Below, piece by piece: positions 45,338 to 55,269 of a DNA stretch of 64,000 bases. The stretch is from contig JAGCXQ010000049.1 of assembly GCA_017961235.1 (NCBI GenBank), positions 145,605 through 209,604 on the forward strand, given 5' to 3'. The stretch comes from Clostridiales bacterium (GTDB lineage Bacteria; Bacillota; Clostridia; Saccharofermentanales; Saccharofermentanaceae). Under the pieces are notes generated by a model that saw only the letters and a program-made list of their open reading frames with translations, ran no database searches and was not told the DNA's origin. The stretch's first letter is position 1; each line of letters opens with the position of its first letter. The position numbers and the translations under genes were made by a program.

Positions 45338-46447
45338 TCAGATATCGATGCCGAGGAACTCTTCCTCATCATCGTCAGTAGCATCTGCCGCTTGCGCGTC
45401 CTCTGCAACTTCTTTACCTGCAAGAAACGCTCTGATCTTCTCTTCGATCTCATCACGGACTTCCGGATGTTCTTTAAGATACGTCTTGGCATTATCTTTA
45501 CCCTGACCGATCTTCTGACCATTATACGCGAACCAGGAACCGCTCTTCTCCATGATATCTTTATCAACAGCAAGATCGATGATACATCCTTCTCTGGAAA
45601 TACCCTCACCGTACATGATATCGAATTCCGCTTCACGGAACGGCGGCGCAACCTTATTCTTAACAACCTTAACACGTGTATGGTTACCGATCACTTCGCC
45701 GCCATTTCTGAGCGACTCGACACGACGAACATCCAGACGTACGGAAGAATAGAATTTCAGAGCGCGTCCACCAGGTGTCGTCTCCGGATTTCCGAACATG
45801 ACACCGACTTTCTCACGGAGCTGGTTGATAAAGATGCAAACAGTGCTGGATTTGCTGATGATACCGGCAAGTTTACGAAGAGCCTGAGACATAAGACGAG
45901 CCTGAAGACCAACATGGGAATCGCCCATCTCACCATCGATCTCTGCCTTCGGTACCAAAGCGGCAACGGAGTCAATAACAACGACATCAACGGCGCCGGA
46001 ACGGACAAGTGCCTCAGTGATCTCTAAAGCCTGCTCACCGGTATCCGGCTGGGAAACGATGAGTTCATCAATATTCACACCGATCTTCGCAGCATATACA
46101 GGATCAAGTGCATGCTCTGCATCGATAAAGGCTGCTGTGCCGCCCTGTTTCTGGGACTCGGCAACAACATGAAGAGCAACCGTTGTCTTACCGGAAGATT
46201 CAGGTCCATAGATCTCAATGATTCTTCCCTTCGGAAGTCCGCCGACACCAAGTGCGATGTCCAGAGTCAGCGCGCCGGTCGGAACAACATCAACGACCAT
46301 GCCGGTCTGTTCGCCAAGACGCATGACTGCACCCTTACCAAATTGTTTTTCTATCTGCATCAGAGCTGCGTCCAACGCCTTAGCTCTCTCACTATCTACT
46401 TTTTTGGAAACATCCTGTGTGGATTTATTGGAATCTTTTTTAGCCAT
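45338..46447 (-). CDS. recA: Recombinase RecA
   Basis: A 369-residue strand-exchange and SOS co-protease protein. Walker A GPESSGKT (81-88), the [12 protein letters not shown]1-region motif and an acidic C-terminal tail are present. The ATG at 46447 is preferred for AAGGAGG directly upstream; the frame is open ten more codons. An SOS box lies between promoter and start. Confidence 0.98.
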   Translation of the reverse strand: MAKKDSNKSTQDVSKKVDSERAKALDAALMQIEKQFGKGAVMRLGEQTGMVVDVVPTGALTLDIALGVGGLPKGRIIEIYGPESSGKTTVALHVVAESQKQGGTAAFIDAEHALDPVYAAKIGVNIDELIVSQPDTGEQALEITEALVRSGAVDVVVIDSVAALVPKAEIDGEMGDSHVGLQARLMSQALRKLAGIISKSSTVCIFINQLREKVGVMFGNPETTPGGRALKFYSSVRLDVRRVESLRNGGEVIGNHTRVKVVKNKVAPPFREAEFDIMYGEGISREGCIIDLAVDKDIMEKSGSWFAYNGQKIGQGKDNAKTYLKEHPEVRDEIEEKIRAFLAGKEVAEDAQAADATDDDEEEFLGIDI

Positions 46448-46462
46448 ACTTTCCTCCTTGTC

Positions 46463-46474
46463 GAACATTCGTTC
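46463..46474. promoter_or_regulatory. LexA/DinR SOS box of recA
   Basis: GAAC-ATTC-GTTC matches the Gram-positive SOS operator GAAC-N4-GTTC. It lies just downstream of the likely transcription start, where bound LexA would block RNA polymerase. Confidence 0.8.
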
Positions 46475-46485
46475 CATCGGTTTTT

Positions 46486-46514
46486 ATCTTAACAATACAA
46501 TATCACAACGTCAA
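46486..46514 (-). promoter_or_regulatory. recA promoter
   Basis: TTGACG (46509-46514), 17 bases, TAAGAT (46486-46491) on the minus strand. Confidence 0.75.
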
Positions 46515-46585
46515 TAGTTTTTCAGAACATTTTTTCGACAAAATCTGTCAAAAGGTATTCATTTCGTCTTTTTAGGCCACTTTTG

Positions 46586-48202
46586 TCAATTTGCCGCCTG
46601 CTTCTTTTTAAAGAATCTTCTGATGTATCGGTTATATGCTGTCTGCAGTTCTTCCATCTTCAGGGCAAAAGCCATACCGAAGTAGATCATAAATCCAAGG
46701 AGGCATCGTCCGCCGAACCATGCGATCTGCATGATCTTTCTTGTCGGATGGAATGGTACAAGACTTACAAGATAAAGTCCGATGATCAGGAAGACAAAGC
46801 AAATAACAGACTTGATAAGGAACGCCCGCATCCTTCTTGGTGCAAGCTTCTTATTCATCTTACTGTACACAACAGTAAGCAATACCATACGTACAAGGCA
46901 GGAGATCGAATATGAGATCGTCAGGCACATCGCTCCGCATCCGAGATTAATAAGGATAAAGCACAGAGAGAAGTTCACGACCATGGACACGATACCGGCG
47001 AACAGCGGAAATCTCGTCTGTCCGATGGCGTAGAATGCCTGATTCATAATAAATATCACGGACTGAAGAACGATAGATGCGCAGTAACCGGTCAGGAAAA
47101 GCGCCGCCATATTCGCGTTCTTATCCGTAAAATTCGAAGACCACTGAAGCAGCGTCTTTACAAGATCTACAGGCATGATAAGGAAAATACCGGCACATGG
47201 CACGGTCAGGAAAAGCGCATTTTTGATACTGGTCGAAAGAAGTTTACTGGACTCTTTATAATCTTTATTTGCATAGTGCGAAGCAAGAGACGGCAGCATA
47301 ACATTACCGATACCTACGGCAAAAATACCATAAGGCAGCTGCCAGAGCATCGATGCATTACTTAATGCATAGAAAGGACCATCACCGAATCTTGATGCAA
47401 ATGAATTCAGGATGAGGATATTGACCTGAACGATCGATGCAGAGATCAGTATCGGGATAGCAAGCTTGAAAAGTCTTCTGAATTCAGGATCCGTGGCATC
47501 CAGAGACGGGCGGAAATGAGCCATCTCTCTTCTTCCCATGAACAACTGGAAGATAAAGTAGATCATGGCCGCAGCCAGAACACCGACGCCGGTCATGTAT
47601 AGAGACTGTTCGTTCGATGCACCTAAAAGACCGATCGCAAGAAGTACGCATATATTGTAGATAACCGGACCAAAAGCAGTCGAACCGAATTTCTTGTAGG
47701 CATTGAGAACGCCGATACAGAGTGCAGCGAGCATCATAAAGAAGATCTGGGGGTAAAGCGTACGGGCCATATTACCGGCCAAACGGATGACCTCTTCCCC
47801 ATTTCCCTGGTTAAACACACGATAAAGAATATTCGAAAGGATCTCACAGATCACAACGAAAGTGAGAACGAATAAACTCATCCAAGTGATAAAGATGCTG
47901 ACACCTCTCCAGGCTTTTTTCTGCGTCTTCTGCTCGATTGCCTTGGACAGAGTAGGAGTAATCGCCGACTGGATCGAACCGCCGACAAGAAGAGCAAACA
48001 CGAAGTCAGGGATCAAAAATGCTGCCGTAAAGGCTTCTCTGTAAGTTTCTTCAAACTTATGGGAAAGAATTACGGTCCTCAAAAAGCCGGATCCCTTAGA
48101 GAGGATCAGGCCTATGATCATAATGATCGTTGAGAACGTAATACTTTTAGCCTTTGAAGCTGAATTTTGATCGGCTCTTCGCTTTAACTCGGAACTACTC
48201 AT
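46586..48202 (-). CDS. murJ: Lipid II flippase MurJ
   Basis: A 538-residue polytopic MviN/MurJ protein with about 14 transmembrane segments, expected to flip the peptidoglycan precursor lipid II. The N-terminal tail is polar and the C-terminal helices end in a basic tail (YIRRFFKKKQAAN). The start overlaps cinA as ATGA. Confidence 0.93.
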   Translation of the reverse strand: MSSSELKRRADQNSASKAKSITFSTIIMIIGLILSKGSGFLRTVILSHKFEETYREAFTAAFLIPDFVFALLVGGSIQSAITPTLSKAIEQKTQKKAWRGVSIFITWMSLFVLTFVVICEILSNILYRVFNQGNGEEVIRLAGNMARTLYPQIFFMMLAALCIGVLNAYKKFGSTAFGPVIYNICVLLAIGLLGASNEQSLYMTGVGVLAAAMIYFIFQLFMGRREMAHFRPSLDATDPEFRRLFKLAIPILISASIVQVNILILNSFASRFGDGPFYALSNASMLWQLPYGIFAVGIGNVMLPSLASHYANKDYKESSKLLSTSIKNALFLTVPCAGIFLIMPVDLVKTLLQWSSNFTDKNANMAALFLTGYCASIVLQSVIFIMNQAFYAIGQTRFPLFAGIVSMVVNFSLCFILINLGCGAMCLTISYSISCLVRMVLLTVVYSKMNKKLAPRRMRAFLIKSVICFVFLIIGLYLVSLVPFHPTRKIMQIAWFGGRCLLGFMIYFGMAFALKMEELQTAYNRYIRRFFKKKQAAN

Positions 48203-49464
48203 GAAAGTCTCATTCTAATCAGATTAAATGCATGTAAAACAGCTACATGACGGACTCGGCTTCTATTACCGCTTAAGTGTACTTCGATAACATCTGTACC
48301 CTTCTCATCCGCAATTCCAAGATATACAAGACCAACCGGCTTGGCAGCACTCTCTCCGGTCGGACCGGCAATACCTGTGATAGAAACCGCGATATCCGTA
48401 CCAAGAAGTTTTCTTGCACCCTCTGCCATCTCCTGCGCGCATTCGCGGCTGACGGCGCCGAGGTTCTCAAGAACATCATCGGAAACACCAAGCAGATTTG
48501 TCTTCACTTTATTTCCGTAAGATACGACAGAGCCCATAAATACCTGGGAAGCACCCGGAATATCAACGAACTCGGAAGAAACCATGCCTGCCGTACAGCT
48601 CTCTGCAAAGCAGACCGTCTTATTCTTCTCAAGAAGAAGATCATATGCGACCTGCTTCAGCGGACGCTCGCCGATCTCGTAGATGCACTGGCCGAAGCGT
48701 TCTTTCATAACATCTATAATCGGAGTGATCAGATCCTTCTCTTCTTCACCGTTTTCAACTCGCTGTGTTACGCGGAACATGCACTCGCCTTCTGCAGCAT
48801 AAGGAGCGATCGTAGGATTCGTCTGCGCATCGATCAGATCAGAAATACGCTCTGCAGCAGCGGATTCGCCAATACCGAAAAGATGAACGAATTTGGTGAT
48901 AAACTTGGAATCACTCATCTTCTCAAGGATCGGACGGGCTTCATTGGTAAACATCAGAGACATTTCTGACGGCGGACCCGGAAGCAGAACAAAGTGAACG
49001 ACACGGTCCGGATCGTCTTCTGTCGGGCAGGAATACTCAAACATCGCACCCGGTGCAGTACCGTTATTATTCTTCAGGATCGTAGCTCCTTCCGGAAGCA
49101 TCGCCTGTTTTCTGTTGTTCTTCGGCATATTACGGAACAGACGGCGGAAATACTCGGTGATGTTGTTGAAGCTCTCTTCATCAAAAACGAGTTCTTTTCC
49201 AGCGACATCGGCTGCAACGCCCATGGTGATATCATCCGTCGTCGGGCCCAGGCCGCCGGTAAGGATCACCAGATCGGAACGGCCGGAGCTCTCTTTGATC
49301 TGCTCGAAAAGGCGATCATAATTATCGCCTACCACGATCTGACGATAGGACGGAATACCGAGAGATGCGAGTTCACGGGCAAGGAAGCGGGAATTCGTAT
49401 TCAGGGTCTGACCCATCAGTAATTCTGTACCAACACAAATGATCTCAGCAGATTTAATACTCAT
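48199..49464 (-). CDS. cinA: CinA, competence/damage-inducible protein A
   Basis: A 421-residue two-domain protein: a molybdopterin-binding-like N-terminal half (VGTELLMGQTLNTNS; TGGLGPTTDD) and a C-terminal PncC-type NMN deamidase half (CFAESCTAGMVSSEFVDIPG). It is known to cleave NMN or ADP-ribose and is often near recA; here murJ lies between. One base separates it from folD. Confidence 0.95.
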   Translation of the reverse strand: MSIKSAEIICVGTELLMGQTLNTNSRFLARELASLGIPSYRQIVVGDNYDRLFEQIKESSGRSDLVILTGGLGPTTDDITMGVAADVAGKELVFDEESFNNITEYFRRLFRNMPKNNRKQAMLPEGATILKNNNGTAPGAMFEYSCPTEDDPDRVVHFVLLPGPPSEMSLMFTNEARPILEKMSDSKFITKFVHLFGIGESAAAERISDLIDAQTNPTIAPYAAEGECMFRVTQRVENGEEEKDLITPIIDVMKERFGQCIYEIGERPLKQVAYDLLLEKNKTVCFAESCTAGMVSSEFVDIPGASQVFMGSVVSYGNKVKTNLLGVSDDVLENLGAVSRECAQEMAEGARKLLGTDIAVSITGIAGPTGESAAKPVGLVYLGIADEKGTDVIEVHLSGNRSRVRHVAVLHAFNLIRMRLS

Positions 49465-49465
49465 A

Positions 49466-50329
49466 TTACTTACGTCCTTTCTCGATACGTGTGAAAGCTT
49501 CGAGAGTGTTCTGAAGAAGCATGGTGATCGTCATCGGTCCGACACCGCCCGGAACCGGAGTGATCGCGGATGCGATATCTACAACATCATCAAAGTCAAC
49601 GTCGCCTCTTACCTTGCCGTCTTCGCATCTGTTAATACCGACATCGATGATCACGGCGCCTTCCTTAACAAAATCTCTGGTAACGAAGCCCTGCTTACCG
49701 ATCGCAACGATCAGGATATCTGCCTGCTTGCAGATCTCTTTAATGTTCTTCGTTCTGGAATGAACAACGGTAACCGTCGCATTCTCATGCAGCATCAGGG
49801 ATGCTACCGGCTTTCCGACGATGTTACTTCTTCCGATAACGACACAGTTCTTACCGGAAATATCCACATTCGCATATTTCAAGAGCTCGATACAGCCCTT
49901 CGGTGTGCAGGAAACCAGGCAGTCGCGGCCGATGGAAAGAAGTCCTTTATTGACCGGATGGAAACCGTCCACGTCCTTCTCCGGCGCAATCGCACAGATG
50001 ACGGAGAACTCATCCATATGCTTAGGAAGCGGGAGCTGGCACAAAATGCCATGCACACGGTCATCTTTATTGAGCTGGTCGATCAGATCGAGGAGTTCTT
50101 TTTCCGAAGCGGACTCAGGAAGAGAATATCCGAAAGACTGGAATCCTACCTGCTCACAGGCCTTCTTCTTATTGTTGACATAGATCGTAGAAGCCGGGTT
50201 CTCACCTACTTGAATAACAGCAAGTCCGGGACGCTTCCCAAACTGTGCCGAAAGCTCCGCTGCCTCTTTTGAAATCTTCTCACGGATCAGACCGGAGAGT
50301 TCTTTTCCTGAAATAATCGTTGCGCTCAT
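49466..50329 (-). CDS. folD: Methylenetetrahydrofolate dehydrogenase/cyclohydrolase FolD
   Basis: A 287-residue bifunctional enzyme oxidising methylene-THF to formyl-THF. The catalytic lysine lies in YVNNKKKACE; EKDVDGFHP and GRSNIVGKP are also seen. It processes the product of GlyA. Confidence 0.96.
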   Translation of the reverse strand: MSATIISGKELSGLIREKISKEAAELSAQFGKRPGLAVIQVGENPASTIYVNNKKKACEQVGFQSFGYSLPESASEKELLDLIDQLNKDDRVHGILCQLPLPKHMDEFSVICAIAPEKDVDGFHPVNKGLLSIGRDCLVSCTPKGCIELLKYANVDISGKNCVVIGRSNIVGKPVASLMLHENATVTVVHSRTKNIKEICKQADILIVAIGKQGFVTRDFVKEGAVIIDVGINRCEDGKVRGDVDFDDVVDIASAITPVPGGVGPMTITMLLQNTLEAFTRIEKGRK

Positions 50330-50332
50330 ACA

Positions 50333-53143
50333 TTATCCTTTCTTTGCTTTGATCTCCAGCCACTGCGCCGGATCGATCAATATTTTTCTCGGTTTACTAC
50401 CTTCAAATGGTCCGATATAGCCTTTATCCGCCATACGGTCAATCAATCTGGATGCTCTCGGATATCCGAGATTCAGTCTTCTCTGAAGGATGGAAACGGA
50501 AGCATATCCCGCCTGGAGAACTACATCGACAGCATCGTTGAAAAGTTCATCTTCGCCGTCGTTATCAGATCCGCCGGACGATGTGGGAGAGCCGGATTTC
50601 GTCGCATTGACGATCGCCTCTGCTGTTTCCTCATCATATTGTACCGCATTATTAGCTTTTATATAACCAATGATTTCTTCAACTTCTTTATCCGTTACAA
50701 AAGCACCCTGACCACGTACCGGCTTTGCAGCACTCTGCGGATAATACAGCATGTCGCCCTTACCAAGGAGTTTCTCCGCTCCGACCATATCAAGGATCGT
50801 ACGGCTATCGACCTGGCTGGAGACCGCAAATGCGATTCTTGATGGAATATTGGCCTTGATGACACCGGTGATGACATCTACGGAAGGACGCTGGGTCGCG
50901 ATCAGAAGATGAATACCGGCAGCACGTGCCATTGCCGTAAGTCTTGAGATAGACTCTTCCACTTCTTTCGAGGCTACCTGCATCAGGTCAGCAAGCTCAT
51001 CGATAACGACCAGGATCAGCGGAAGCTCATTTTCCCCGTTTAACCGCTGATATTCATTGTAGCCTTTGAAATCACGAACAGCAGCCTCAGCGAACTTGGC
51101 ATAACGGTCAGTCATCTCACGCACCGCCCAGTTAAGCGCATTGGCGGCCTTTTTCGCATCGGTTACGACCGGACAGAGCAAATGCGGAATACCGTTATAC
51201 ACTGCAAGTTCTACAACTTTCGGGTCAACCATGATCATACGGACCTGCGCCGGTGTAGCATGGCACAAGATACTGATGAGGATCGAGTTGATACATACCG
51301 ATTTACCGGAACCCGTGGAACCTGCAATCAAAAGATGCGGCATCTTGGCAAGGTCACAAAGGATCGGGCTGCCGGGAATATCTTTACCGAGAGCAACCGT
51401 GAGAGGTGATTCACTATTTCTAAATGCCGATGATTCAAGAAGATTACCCAGATGAACCGGAGCTACCTGCTTATTCGGAACCTCGATACCAACAGCGGAT
51501 TTACCCGGAATCGGAGCCTCGATACGAATACTCTGCGCAGCAAGAGCAAGCGCAATATCATCTGACAGATTCGTGATACGGCTGACCTTGATACCCGGCG
51601 CAGGAACTACTTCGAAACGCGTGATCGCAGGACCACGGGTAACCTCGCCAAGCTTCGTCTCGATTCCGAAACTGCGAAGTGCGGCAACAAGTTTCATGCC
51701 TTCAGCGTCCTGGCCATCAATGACATTTCGTGCTGCCTGAGGCTTATCGTGCGACAGAAGATTTGTCGGTGCCTTGGCATACTTACGATTAGCACGGCGA
51801 GCAGCAGCGGCAGGTTCAGGTGCTTTTTCAGTAGAAGGAGCCGTACTATTCGCTGGTTCAACAAATTCTCGATTGTTCTCGACCTGAGAAACCGACGGGA
51901 TCGGCTCACTAAGAGTTTCTGCCGGTTTAATTTCCGTCTTTACAGAAGCTTTAGCTACCGGAGGCATCTCCGGAGGCAAAACAAACTCGGTTTCAGCAGG
52001 TGCAGGTGATGGAACGGTTTCCATACCATTCAGATCGGGAACCCGGATCTTCGTACCGCCGGACTCGTGATGACGGTACTCCACATAGTCCTGATTCGGG
52101 CTTACTGTAGGCGCCGGAAGGACAGTTCCCGGACGCGGTGTCTCATTTTCAAGTGGTGGAAGATACTCAAATCCGCCATTCGGATCGACTTCCTTCTTCG
52201 GAGCCGGTGCCCGCGGATTACTAAAGCCGAAGTCAACACGAGGTTCCCGTGGCACTTCTACTTTCTGCGCTTCAGGCGCAGGATCGGTATCATTCGTCAG
52301 GTCAAAATCAAAGACCTTCTCTCTTTCCGCCCAGGTCTCCTGATTCATTTTCACAGGTGTACCCTCCAGATCGATAAAGCCCTGCGGTCCCGGGACTTCT
52401 TCAAACGGAGAAACCACGGGATTTTTAATATACGACTGGATCGCACCATTGATCTCCTGATTTCTCTGTGCCTGAACTCTGGCGGCACGTTCCCTCTCTC
52501 TCATCGCTTTATCCGTACGGAGAACTTCAGTTGCCTTTTGACTGGTCGTACGGATAACTTTCGCCGTTTTTGCCGCTGTATCCGAAAGGCTGATGTTGAA
52601 AATCAGCACGATCTGTGAAAGAGTAAATGCGAAAAGAATGATCAGAGCACCTGCTTTTGCCGCTATCTCACGAAGAGCAAGCGCAATGGAGCCTCCGATG
52701 ATACCGCCGGAAAGGATCAGATCACCTTCCGGTGCACCTAAAGCCTTCGGATCATTACCGATCTTCCAGAGGAACGATAAGACCTTGGTAACCTTTACAT
52801 CCCCGGCAGGCGGCTCAGCGCAGTAAGCCTTAATATAGACTGGACTTACCGTGCAGACAGCAAATATTGAAGACACACATAAAAGCAGGATAAGAACTGA
52901 CCGAACACGTTTCGGAGTGACATCCGGCCGGCTCTCCATGAAATAATCGATCGATGCATATAAAAGGATCACCGGAATGAAATACGCGGCAAAGCCGATC
53001 AAACCGGTGCCTGCACCTCGAAAGATACGTCCAAGCGCTCCTGTGACCGATAAAGGAAGATAATATGACAGGCCAAGTAGAACTGCTACCGCAAATAGCA
53101 GAACGCCTGTGATATCATGTCTTTTTCCGCTCTTTCCAGCCAT
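50333..53143 (-). CDS. ftsK: DNA translocase FtsK/SpoIIIE
   Basis: A 936-residue membrane-anchored translocase moving chromosomes through septa. It has N-terminal transmembrane helices (about 12-190), a Pro/Glu-rich linker (about 240-460), a RecA-like motor with GSTGSGKS near 606-613, and a C-terminal winged-helix gamma domain that reads polarity sequences. Its ATG shares one base with the stop of the Nudix gene (TGATG). Confidence 0.96.
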   Translation of the reverse strand: MAGKSGKRHDITGVLLFAVAVLLGLSYYLPLSVTGALGRIFRGAGTGLIGFAAYFIPVILLYASIDYFMESRPDVTPKRVRSVLILLLCVSSIFAVCTVSPVYIKAYCAEPPAGDVKVTKVLSFLWKIGNDPKALGAPEGDLILSGGIIGGSIALALREIAAKAGALIILFAFTLSQIVLIFNISLSDTAAKTAKVIRTTSQKATEVLRTDKAMRERERAARVQAQRNQEINGAIQSYIKNPVVSPFEEVPGPQGFIDLEGTPVKMNQETWAEREKVFDFDLTNDTDPAPEAQKVEVPREPRVDFGFSNPRAPAPKKEVDPNGGFEYLPPLENETPRPGTVLPAPTVSPNQDYVEYRHHESGGTKIRVPDLNGMETVPSPAPAETEFVLPPEMPPVAKASVKTEIKPAETLSEPIPSVSQVENNREFVEPANSTAPSTEKAPEPAAAARRANRKYAKAPTNLLSHDKPQAARNVIDGQDAEGMKLVAALRSFGIETKLGEVTRGPAITRFEVVPAPGIKVSRITNLSDDIALALAAQSIRIEAPIPGKSAVGIEVPNKQVAPVHLGNLLESSAFRNSESPLTVALGKDIPGSPILCDLAKMPHLLIAGSTGSGKSVCINSILISILCHATPAQVRMIMVDPKVVELAVYNGIPHLLCPVVTDAKKAANALNWAVREMTDRYAKFAEAAVRDFKGYNEYQRLNGENELPLILVVIDELADLMQVASKEVEESISRLTAMARAAGIHLLIATQRPSVDVITGVIKANIPSRIAFAVSSQVDSRTILDMVGAEKLLGKGDMLYYPQSAAKPVRGQGAFVTDKEVEEIIGYIKANNAVQYDEETAEAIVNATKSGSPTSSGGSDNDGEDELFNDAVDVVLQAGYASVSILQRRLNLGYPRASRLIDRMADKGYIGPFEGSKPRKILIDPAQWLEIKAKKG

Positions 53144-53715
53144 CAGACACCGACCCTTCGAGCAGTTTTTAACAGAGCGACCATGGTCTTCGCATCCGAT
53201 ATCTCATTTGTCTCGATCATATTGATTGCCTGTTTTAAAGGCATTTTTACTGTTTGGAGGAATTCACCGTCATCCGGATCACCTTCACCAAAAGAAAGAC
53301 CCTGTGCGAGATAAATATGAATGATCTCCGAACAATAACCGGGAGTTGCATACATCTCCCCAAGGCTGACAACGGAAGATGCCTCCATACCGGTTTCTTC
53401 TTTCAGTTCACGGATCGCGCATTCGCGAGGGTCCTCACCTTTTTCAAGCTTTCCGGCAGGAAGCTCAAGAAGTACTTTTTCATAAGGAGACCGGAACTGG
53501 CGGACAAGATATACATTCATATCATCATCGAGAGCGACGATCGTGGCGCCACCGTGATGGAGCACTACTTCTCTATTCGAGATCGATCCGTCAAACAACT
53601 CTACCTTCTTTAATTCCACCTGAAAAACACGGCCATCGAAAGCGATCTTTCTCTCCACCGTCTTTTCACTCAGTTGTTCATCTAAGGCAGCTATATTTCC
53701 CTTTGGTTTAACCAT
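53143..53715 (-). CDS. Nudix hydrolase, ADP-ribose pyrophosphatase type
   Basis: A 190-residue enzyme with a complete Nudix box (GKLEKGEDPREC...RELKEETG). The surrounding sequence fits the NudF ADP-ribose pyrophosphatase group. CinA in the same operon can also act on ADP-ribose-type substrates. The ATG at 53715 has GGGGAG upstream and overlaps rnhA by eight bases; upstream in-frame starts lack a ribosome site. Confidence 0.9.
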   Translation of the reverse strand: MVKPKGNIAALDEQLSEKTVERKIAFDGRVFQVELKKVELFDGSISNREVVLHHGGATIVALDDDMNVYLVRQFRSPYEKVLLELPAGKLEKGEDPRECAIRELKEETGMEASSVVSLGEMYATPGYCSEIIHIYLAQGLSFGEGDPDDGEFLQTVKMPLKQAINMIETNEISDAKTMVALLKTARRVGV

Positions 53716-54169
53716 TCCCATTCTCCCCATACTTTTTCGACTGTGCAACCGCTAATTTATCACAGCGGTTATTATATTCATTATCCGCATGCCCTTTGAC
53801 TTTTATCCAGCTGATCGTATGTACCCCGGATAAGCGGTCAAGTTCCTGCCACAGGTCCATATTACTAACGGTTTGTTTCGAACTGTTTTTCCACCCGTTA
53901 CGTTTCCAAGACACAAGCCAGCCCTGCGTAAATCCATTGATCAGATACGCACTATCACTATACAAGCTGACTTTACAGGGTCTGTTCAGGCATTTTAAAG
54001 CGGAGATCGCGGCTATAAGCTCCATGCGGTTATTGGTCGTAAGACTCTCCCCGCCGGAAATCTCTTTTTCGACACCACGGCAGATGAGGATCGCACCCCA
54101 GCCACCCGGACCGGGATTCCCGGAGCATGCACCATCTGTATATATATCGACAGAAATCAGATCCGCCAC
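53708..54169 (-). CDS. rnhA: Ribonuclease HI
   Basis: A 153-residue RNase H with the four acidic catalytic positions in DGACSGNPGPGGWG, NRMELIAA, YSDSAYL and HADNEYNN. It complements RNase HII encoded at 28582-29211. Confidence 0.94.
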   Translation of the reverse strand: MADLISVDIYTDGACSGNPGPGGWGAILICRGVEKEISGGESLTTNNRMELIAAISALKCLNRPCKVSLYSDSAYLINGFTQGWLVSWKRNGWKNSSKQTVSNMDLWQELDRLSGVHTISWIKVKGHADNEYNNRCDKLAVAQSKKYGENGNG

Positions 54170-54172
54170 GAA

Positions 54173-54976
54173 TTATTTTCCCCCGGCAAGAGCTTTTGTC
54201 TTAAGATCTGCAGCAACTACCGCATCTTCAACAGCAGCACGGAGTCCGCCCTTCTCAAGAGCAAGAACACCTTCGATCGTTGTTCCGCCCGGAGAGCAGA
54301 CCTGATCCTTCAGGATAGCCGGATGAGTACCTGTCTCTACCATCAGCTTTCCGGAACCATAAACAGTCATTGCAGCAATATCCAGTGCAGTCTTTCTCGG
54401 AATACCGAGTTTAACAGCAGCATCTGCCAGTGCCTCGATAAAGAGCATGACATACGCCGGGCCTGTTCCGGATACACATCCGATCGCATCAAGCGTCTTC
54501 TCATCACACGGAACAACGATTCCGCAGGTGGAAAGAAGCTTCTCAACAAAGTCACTTTTATCTTTCTCGACATTGCGGGTGCATACAGCACAGACGCTGG
54601 CACAGACAAGCGCCGGTGTATTTGGCATTACACGAACAATAGAAGAACCTTCCTTCAGAAGTTTTTCAATTCGGTCAAGGGTTACAGAAGCTGCAATAGA
54701 AATCACTACAGCGCCGTTCTTAATATTCTCGGAAAGTGAACGGACCGTCTGGTCAAATACCTGCGGCTTTACCGCGAGAAGAATATAATCCGCATCCTGA
54801 ACAGCTTTGGATGCGTCAGTATATGCCTGACAACCTGTTTCTGAAGCAAGTTCCGTTACCTTTTTCTCATCAATATCACAAAGACGGACATCCTTAGCGG
54901 TAAGGATACCATTTTTTATAAATCCGCCTACGAGAGCCCGTCCCATATTACCGGTTCCGATAACAGTAAAAATCAT
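54173..54976 (-). CDS. proC: Pyrroline-5-carboxylate reductase
   Basis: A 267-residue NAD(P)H enzyme for the last step of proline synthesis. Rossmann motif GTGNMGRAL (7-15) and the C-terminal signature QVCSPGGTTIEGV are visible. First gene of a seven-gene operon; its promoter interleaves with that of tRNA-Trp. Confidence 0.95.
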   Translation of the reverse strand: MIFTVIGTGNMGRALVGGFIKNGILTAKDVRLCDIDEKKVTELASETGCQAYTDASKAVQDADYILLAVKPQVFDQTVRSLSENIKNGAVVISIAASVTLDRIEKLLKEGSSIVRVMPNTPALVCASVCAVCTRNVEKDKSDFVEKLLSTCGIVVPCDEKTLDAIGCVSGTGPAYVMLFIEALADAAVKLGIPRKTALDIAAMTVYGSGKLMVETGTHPAILKDQVCSPGGTTIEGVLALEKGGLRAAVEDAVVAADLKTKALAGGK

Positions 54977-55017
54977 GTAAAAACACCTCTTTTGCCACTT
55001 TTTTCCTATTCTATAAA

Positions 55018-55046
55018 ATCATAACATTCTACTTGACATCATGCAA
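55018..55046 (-). promoter_or_regulatory. proC operon promoter
   Basis: TTGCAT (55041-55046), 17 bases, TATGAT (55018-55023) on the minus strand. Confidence 0.65.
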
Positions 55047-55061
55047 ACACTTGAGTAAACT
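55033..55061 (+). promoter_or_regulatory. tRNA-Trp promoter
   Basis: TTGACA (55033-55038), 17 bases, TAAACT (55056-55061). It physically overlaps the divergent proC promoter. Confidence 0.75.
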
Positions 55062-55100
55062 AATGCATGTTGTTTATGAAACAACATCGCCTATTTTCAT

Positions 55101-55175
55101 AGGGGAGTGGCTCAATGGTAGAGCAGCGGTCTCCAAAACCGCTGGTTGCATGTTCGAATCGTGTCTCCCCTGCCA
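55101..55175 (+). tRNA. tRNA-Trp (anticodon CCA)
   Basis: A 75-base cloverleaf including an encoded CCA. Acceptor AGGGGAG/CTCCCCT, D arm GCTC/GAGC, anticodon stem GCGGT/ACCGC with loop CTCCAAA, and T arm with TTCGAAT. The anticodon CCA reads UGG. Confidence 0.96.
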
Positions 55176-55176
55176 G

Positions 55177-55205
55177 AAGGACTGTCAGCATGACAGTCCT
55201 TTTTT
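55177..55205. terminator. Terminator after tRNA-Trp
   Basis: AAGGACTGTCA-GC-ATGACAGTCC followed by six T. The plus-strand T-run ends the tRNA transcript. Confidence 0.9.
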
Positions 55206-55269
55206 CTTATAGAAAAACAGCCACCGCAGACTGCAGTGGCTGTTCGTTTAAAACTACGATGCAGGAAGA

